A DNA stretch of 64,000 nucleotides from Kitasatospora sp. NBC_01287. Lineage in GTDB: Bacteria > Actinomycetota > Actinomycetes > Streptomycetales > Streptomycetaceae. Location: NCBI RefSeq assembly GCF_026340565.1, contig NZ_JAPEPB010000001.1, positions 7,228,001 through 7,292,000 of the forward strand. The letters are read 5' to 3'. Below the pieces are notes generated by a model that was not told where the DNA came from, did no database searches, and was given only the letters and a program-made list of their open reading frames with translations. Shown here piece by piece: positions 50,849 to 64,000 of the stretch; the stretch's first letter is position 1; every line of letters starts with the position of its first letter. The position numbers and the translations under genes are program-made.

Positions 50849-51385
50849 ATGACCGACACCACGGAGACCACGCCAGGCTGGCTCGCTCCCGAGGAGCTGG
50901 AGACGACGCGGGCGCGCATGCCCATCCTCTACGTCGAGGCGGTGCCGGTACGCGTCGACGCCGCCGGAGAGGTCACACAGGTCGGACTGCTGCTGCGGAT
51001 CGGGCCGGACGGCACGGTGAGCCGGACCCTGGTCTCCGGCCGGGTGCTGCACCACGAGCGGATCCGCGACGCCCTGCTGCGGCACCTGGAGAAGGACCTC
51101 GGACCGGTGGCGCTGCCCCACATCCCGGTCTCGGTACAGCCGTTCACCGTCGCCGAGTACTTCCCCACCCTGGGCGTCACCGAGTTCCACGACCCCCGCC
51201 AGCACGCGGTCTCCCTCGCCTACGTCATCCCCGTGGCCGGCGACTGCCGCCCGCGCCAGGACGCCCTCGACCTGGTCTGGTTCAGCCCCGAGGAGGCCGC
51301 CTCCGCGCTGGTGCAGAACGAGATGCCCGGCGGCCAGGGCGCGTTGCTCAAGCGCGCCCTCGCACACATCGGCCGCCTCGGCTGA
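50849..51385 (+). CDS. NUDIX-like protein (DUF4916 type)
   Basis: A 178-residue protein (WLAPEELETTRARMPILYVE, GLLLRIGPDGTVSRTLVSGR, FHDPRQHAVSLAYVIPV, DLVWFSPEEA). Its fold pattern is that of NUDIX proteins of the DUF4916 group, but the classical GX5EX7REUXEEXGU box is not intact, so hydrolase activity is uncertain. The ATG at 50849 is the first in coding composition. It stands alone, convergent with the PAP2 gene. Confidence 0.7.
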   Translation: MTDTTETTPGWLAPEELETTRARMPILYVEAVPVRVDAAGEVTQVGLLLRIGPDGTVSRTLVSGRVLHHERIRDALLRHLEKDLGPVALPHIPVSVQPFTVAEYFPTLGVTEFHDPRQHAVSLAYVIPVAGDCRPRQDALDLVWFSPEEAASALVQNEMPGGQGALLKRALAHIGRLG

Positions 51386-51433
51386 CGGGTCCGCCCCGCG
51401 GCGTGCGCCGAGGCCCCCTCGCGGCCCCGGCGT

Positions 51434-52285
51434 TCACGCTCGGCGGGCCGCCCGCTTCGCGCCGATCCACGCGCCCAGTCGCGTCGCCGGCCCGGTGCCC
51501 CGCAGGCCGAGCACGGTCGCCGCGACCCCGGCCACGCAGTCCAGCAGGTAGTGGTTGGCCGTGCCCATCACCACGACGGCGATGGCCGCCGGGTAGAGCA
51601 GGCCGAGCAGCCGCAGCACCCGGCTGCGGCTGTGACGGAAGAGCAGCAGCCCGCACCACAGGGCCCAGCCGACGTGCAGACTCGGCATCGCCGCGTAGTC
51701 GTTGGTCACCGCGGCGAGCCCCTTCGGCACGCCGCCCCCGCCGCTCCACCACCCGATCGAGGCGTGCTGCGCCAGTATGTCCATGAACCCCGAGGAGCTG
51801 TCGAGCAGCCGCGGCGGCGCGGTCGGGAACGCCACGAACCCCACCAGTCCCAGGGCCGTCGTCAGCAGCAGCCAGGTGCGGGCGCGGGCGTAGTGCTCGC
51901 GGCGGTAGCGCCACACCCAGAACAGCACCACCGCCGTGACCGCGTAGTGCAGTGTGGCGTAGACGAAGTCGGCGGGTATGCCCAGCCAGGCGTGCTCGGC
52001 GAAGGCGTGGTTGAGCCAGTGCTCCGGACTCAGGCCCAGCGCGCGCTCGATGGAGAGCAGGTCCCGCCCGTGCTGCTGCGCCTGCGGCCGGTTGCCGCTG
52101 ACGAGCAGCCGGCTCCCGTCGTAGCCCGCGTACACCAGCAGCAGCACCTCCCACTGCCCGCGGCGCCACCACCGCCGCCGCTCCGGCGCGGCCTCGGGCA
52201 GCCGATCGACCGACGGGGACGCGCCCTCGCTCCGGGCCGTGTCAGCCGTGCGGGCGGGGTAGGCGTAGTCGTTCTTCAGGGTCAC
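51434..52285 (-). CDS. PAP2-superfamily integral membrane phosphatase-like protein
   Basis: A 283-residue membrane protein with about six helices. The conserved PAP2 C2 motif AMPSLHVGWAL and C3 motif GTANHYLLDCVAG carry the catalytic His residues; the C1 motif is weaker. Such proteins act on lipid phosphates or transfer headgroups (inositol phosphorylceramide synthase-like). GTG 52285 has GAGGAGGG just upstream; longer starts in the frame exist up to 52426. A palindrome (52413-52427) lies upstream. Confidence 0.78.
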   Translation of the reverse strand: MTLKNDYAYPARTADTARSEGASPSVDRLPEAAPERRRWWRRGQWEVLLLVYAGYDGSRLLVSGNRPQAQQHGRDLLSIERALGLSPEHWLNHAFAEHAWLGIPADFVYATLHYAVTAVVLFWVWRYRREHYARARTWLLLTTALGLVGFVAFPTAPPRLLDSSSGFMDILAQHASIGWWSGGGGVPKGLAAVTNDYAAMPSLHVGWALWCGLLLFRHSRSRVLRLLGLLYPAAIAVVVMGTANHYLLDCVAGVAATVLGLRGTGPATRLGAWIGAKRAARRA

Positions 52286-52412
52286 CCCCTCCTCACGCAC
52301 GGGTGCTCCGAGGTCGGCCGCGGCTTCCCGTGCCGATGAATCGTCAAGAGCCCGCGTATGCCGAACCGGATCTCCATGTGCCCCCCGTACTACTGGTCGC
52401 CGCCCACTTGTT

Positions 52413-52427
52413 CGTGTGTCACACACG
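52413..52427 (-). promoter_or_regulatory. Palindrome upstream of the PAP2 gene
   Basis: CGTGTGT-C-ACACACG is a 7-bp inverted repeat around one base, in a locally AT-richer promoter-like region. Binding protein unknown. Confidence 0.4.
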
Positions 52428-52484
52428 TGAGTGGGATCTTAACTCTTGGCGCCAGGGGCACGTGGTGCGGCCGTCCCGCTGGCC

Positions 52485-52517
52485 GGTCGGGGGCACCGCG
52501 GTGCGGTGTCCCCGACC
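52485..52517 (-). terminator. Hairpin terminator of the minus-strand biosynthetic operon
   Basis: 52485-52499 pairs with 52503-52517 (14 of 15 bp) across a 3-nt loop, just past the LLM monooxygenase stop at 52528. Confidence 0.75.
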
Positions 52518-52527
52518 AACCGCAGGG

Positions 52528-53772
52528 TCACAGACGCTCGATCGCGCCCGGCGGCTGGATCGTCGGCGGAACGCGGTAGTCCGGGTCCACCTTCTGCGGG
52601 GGCTGGCGGCGTGCCAGCGCCGCCTCGATGGCCGGGGCCAGCCGCGCCGTCTTCTCCGCCTCGGCCTTCTCGTGGCGTTCGGCGAACTCCGGCATGACCT
52701 CCCTGGCGAAGAGTTCCAACGATTCGCAGATGTGCTCATGCTTGATGCGCCCGGACTGGGCGATCAGCAGGATCTGGTCGACGCCGGCCGCCTCGTACTC
52801 CCGCAGCTGCTGCCGGATCTGCTCAGGGGTCCCGACCGCGGCGTGCGCCCCGTCCAGCTGCTGCGGGAACGTTCCTACGGAGTCCCTGGCGAGGTCGAGG
52901 CCCAGTTGATCCGCCAGCACCGTCTGCCCGGGCGCCGGCGACCCCACGCCCCAGTAGTAGGAGAGCGACCGCGCGAAGAACTGGTGATCGGCGAGACTGC
53001 GCTCACGCGCCACGGACTCGTCCTCGTGGCACATCAGGTACGCCGTCATGGCGACCTGGGGATTGACGGAGAAGCCTACCGGCACGCACTCCTCGGAAGT
53101 GATTGTCGCGTAGTAGTCCCCCACCCACTTCTTGGCCTCGTCCGGCTGGACGAACGAGAGGGTCAGCGCGCCCAGGCCGTTGCGGGCGGCGTACACCAGG
53201 CCCTCCTGCCGGCTGCAGGCCGTCCACATCGGCGGGTGCGGCTTCTGCAGCGGCTTGGGTATGACGTTGCGCGGCGGCATCTTGACGTACTTGCCGTCAA
53301 CGCCGGCGAACGGCTCCTCGACGAACATGCGGCTCGCGGCGTTGACGGCCTCCAGCCACTGGTCACGCTTGGTCTCGCGCTCCACGCCGAAGGCGGAGAG
53401 CTCCATCAGGGTGCTCGACTCTCCGGTGCCGAACTCGATACGGCCGTTGGAGAGCAGGTCGAGCATGCCGATCCGCTCGACCACTCGCGCCGTCGGGTTG
53501 ATCCCCGGGGGCAGCACGGCGATCCCGTGCCCGAGCCGGATCCGCTCGGTGCGCTGACTCGCCGCGCCGAGCAGGACCTCAGGAGCGGAGCAGTGGCTGT
53601 ACTCCTCGAGGAAGTGGTGCTCCACCGCCCAGGCGTAGTCGAAACCGAGACGGTCCGCCAGCTCAATCTGCTCCAGCGCCTCCTGAACCAGCTTCAGCTC
53701 GGAGTCCGGCTGCCAGGGGCGCGGCAGCTGCAGTTCGTAGAACAGTCCGAATCGCAAGTGGATTCCTTTCAT
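52528..53772 (-). CDS. LLM-class flavin-dependent monooxygenase, cluster tailoring enzyme
   Basis: A 414-residue luciferase-like enzyme: MKGIHLRFGLFYELQLPRPW, YAWAVEHHFLEEYSHCSAPE, RIRLGHGIAVLPPGINPTAR, SNGRIEFGTGESSTLME. It follows the NRPS by 83 bp on the same strand and shares its terminator, so it probably oxidises the peptide or a building block, for example by hydroxylation. LLM enzymes of this length occur in several peptide and siderophore clusters. Reduced flavin must come from an unlinked reductase. Confidence 0.85.
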   Translation of the reverse strand: MKGIHLRFGLFYELQLPRPWQPDSELKLVQEALEQIELADRLGFDYAWAVEHHFLEEYSHCSAPEVLLGAASQRTERIRLGHGIAVLPPGINPTARVVERIGMLDLLSNGRIEFGTGESSTLMELSAFGVERETKRDQWLEAVNAASRMFVEEPFAGVDGKYVKMPPRNVIPKPLQKPHPPMWTACSRQEGLVYAARNGLGALTLSFVQPDEAKKWVGDYYATITSEECVPVGFSVNPQVAMTAYLMCHEDESVARERSLADHQFFARSLSYYWGVGSPAPGQTVLADQLGLDLARDSVGTFPQQLDGAHAAVGTPEQIRQQLREYEAAGVDQILLIAQSGRIKHEHICESLELFAREVMPEFAERHEKAEAEKTARLAPAIEAALARRQPPQKVDPDYRVPPTIQPPGAIERL

Positions 53773-53855
53773 CGGTTCATCGGTTCATCGGTTGTACGGG
53801 CGCCCGCACCCGCACCGGCGACCTGCTGCGGGCGCCGGGTGCGGCAGCAGGTGGT

Positions 53856-63065
<9,210 letters not shown>

Positions 63066-63077
63066 CGTCGTTCCTCC

Positions 63078-64000
63078 TCAGTTCCCGCTGCTCAGGAGCG
63101 AGTCCAGCTCTTCGGCGCTCAGGTTCTCGACCATGGCGATGTGGTCGACGATCGACTGCTCCGCCTTGAGCATTCCGCCTGCCGCAGCCGGGATGTACGT
63201 CTCCAGGGTGGTGGCCAGGTCTGCCAGCCGCGACGCGGCGAAGACCATGTGACCGGGCAACTCCGTTCCGGTCCGTGCCTTCACCAGGTTCATCAGCCGG
63301 GTGGCCAGGAGCGAGTTGCCGCCGAGAGTGAGGAAGTCGCTTGTCACGTCGAGGTGTTCGGCGTCGATCTGCAGCAGATCCGACCAGGCGCCGACCAGGA
63401 ATTGCTCGGTGTCGGTGAGCGTGCGGGCCGGCGGCTGCCCGGTGCGGTCCGCGCTGGTCTCGTGGCCCCGGCCGGCCTCGGGCTCCTCGGCCCGGTCGGG
63501 AACGGCGGCGACCGTGGAGTCTGCGGTGACCGTGGAGTTCGTGGAGTTCGTGGAGTCGGGGACCGCCTCGGCCGTCGCGGGGGTGCGGGGTCCGGGCTTC
63601 CGGCCGATCCAGTGCCGCTCCGGTTCGAACGCGGTCGGCGGAAGCGGTACCAGCCGGCGGCGTTCGCGGTGCAGTCCCTGCCAGGGGATGTCGATTCCGT
63701 GAACCCACAGTTCGGCGAGGTGCTCCTGGTTCCGCTCCGCGACGAGACCGGTGAGGAAGACCTCACCCGAGGGGCCCGAGAGGACGCTTCCCAGCGGTCC
63801 CGCGTCCTGCTCGGCATTGCCGAGGTGGACCTGCGCGGTCGGGAGCGCGCCCTCGGCGTCCGCAGCCGCGTCCCCGGAGCCGTCGGCGAGGTACCGGGCC
63901 AGGGACTGCCGGAGCTCTGCCACGGAGCCCGCCACCACGGCGAGCCGCTCGAGGTGTGCCTCGCGGCCCAGCTGCGAGGTGTACGCGACGTCGGCCAGGT
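63078..64000 (-). CDS. C-terminal end of a PKS-like protein with carrier domain (partial)
   Basis: The frame runs in from beyond the window. It begins LADVAYTSQLGREAHLERLA, then has LAELWVHGIDIPWQGLH and PLPPTAFEPERHWIGRK, the linker that follows ketosynthase (or KS-AT) regions in PKSs; the VAYTxQxGREA and ELWVxGIDIPW pattern is most like trans-AT modules, an inference. A Ser/Thr/Ala-rich spacer follows, then a carrier domain (DFLTLGGNSLLATRLMNLVK), and a short C-terminal tail ending SSGN. The NRPS starts 12 bp later, so the carrier probably hands its chain to C1. At least 307 residues are visible. Confidence 0.75.
   Translation of the reverse strand, partial: LADVAYTSQLGREAHLERLAVVAGSVAELRQSLARYLADGSGDAAADAEGALPTAQVHLGNAEQDAGPLGSVLSGPSGEVFLTGLVAERNQEHLAELWVHGIDIPWQGLHRERRRLVPLPPTAFEPERHWIGRKPGPRTPATAEAVPDSTNSTNSTVTADSTVAAVPDRAEEPEAGRGHETSADRTGQPPARTLTDTEQFLVGAWSDLLQIDAEHLDVTSDFLTLGGNSLLATRLMNLVKARTGTELPGHMVFAASRLADLATTLETYIPAAAGGMLKAEQSIVDHIAMVENLSAEELDSLLSSGN

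Larger units (their letters stand above)
52286..52527. other. Intergenic region between PAP2 and LLM genes
   Basis: About 240 bp without a gene. It holds the 52413 palindrome, the PAP2 promoter region and the LLM-operon terminator. Confidence 0.5.

Overview
The window is very GC-rich, with GTG starts, strong third-position GC, frequent four-base ATGA/GTGA gene overlaps, twin-arginine lipoproteins, DUF397/DUF5753 regulators, a 2-methylisoborneol operon and rare TTA codons confined to secondary-metabolism genes. All of this points to a Streptomyces or Kitasatospora-type actinomycete chromosome, probably an accessory-rich arm region.

Left end (1-5.2 kb): an unusual two-gene peptide system. An NRPS of architecture MbtH-A-T-R, with no condensation domain, overlaps a leucyl/phenylalanyl-tRNA-protein transferase homologue. 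The A-domain pocket looks suited to a basic residue. The likely logic is tRNA-dependent acylation of a PCP-bound Lys/Arg followed by reductive release, giving a leupeptin-like dipeptide aldehyde. 5.2-12 kb: secreted proteins (lipoprotein, NlpC/P60 peptidase, DUF4232 lipoprotein, a Gly/Ser/Gln-repeat protein), an initiator tRNA-Met, a HEAT/LRV-like repeat protein and a flavin/F420 oxidoreductase. 12.1-14.2 kb: the geosmin-like odour operon for 2-methylisoborneol.

14.8-19.1 kb: a GlxA-type regulator is divergent from a cysteine hydrolase (isochorismatase family) whose reading frame is interrupted, just after the catalytic Asp codon, by a complete 2.5-kb group II intron. Precise excision would restore the frame. 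19.2-22.4 kb: an array of HTH/DUF5753 and DUF397 genes with one decayed member, then three overlapping tiny genes. 22.5-33.8 kb: stress-type small proteins, TetR and Lrp regulators, a HemK2-like methyltransferase, a CDGSH protein, a haem-oxygenase-like diiron protein beside a DDAH-type hydrolase, a cupin-alpha/beta-hydrolase fusion, a second LLM oxidoreductase and a lactate 2-monooxygenase-like enzyme.

33.9-50.7 kb: a guanidino-group island. Five agmatine/peptidylarginine deiminase paralogues (four with Tat signals, two of these lipoproteins, one cytosolic) surround a divergent urease (fused gamma-beta plus alpha), three TetR regulators and a five-gene family-5 oligopeptide/nickel ABC importer. 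Three near-identical inverted repeats and a fourth divergent one mark a probable TetR regulon. The genes fit extracellular deimination of arginine-type substrates, import of products and ammonia release, but the true substrate is unknown.

50.8-64 kb: a NUDIX protein, a PAP2-type membrane phosphatase, then the minus-strand edge of a second biosynthetic cluster: the end of a PKS-like carrier protein, a 3069-residue NRPS (C-A-T-C-A(MT)-T-C) with threonine-like pockets and a terminal C domain lacking its catalytic His, and an LLM monooxygenase. Both NRPS systems contain one in-frame TTA codon, suggesting bldA-dependent translation.
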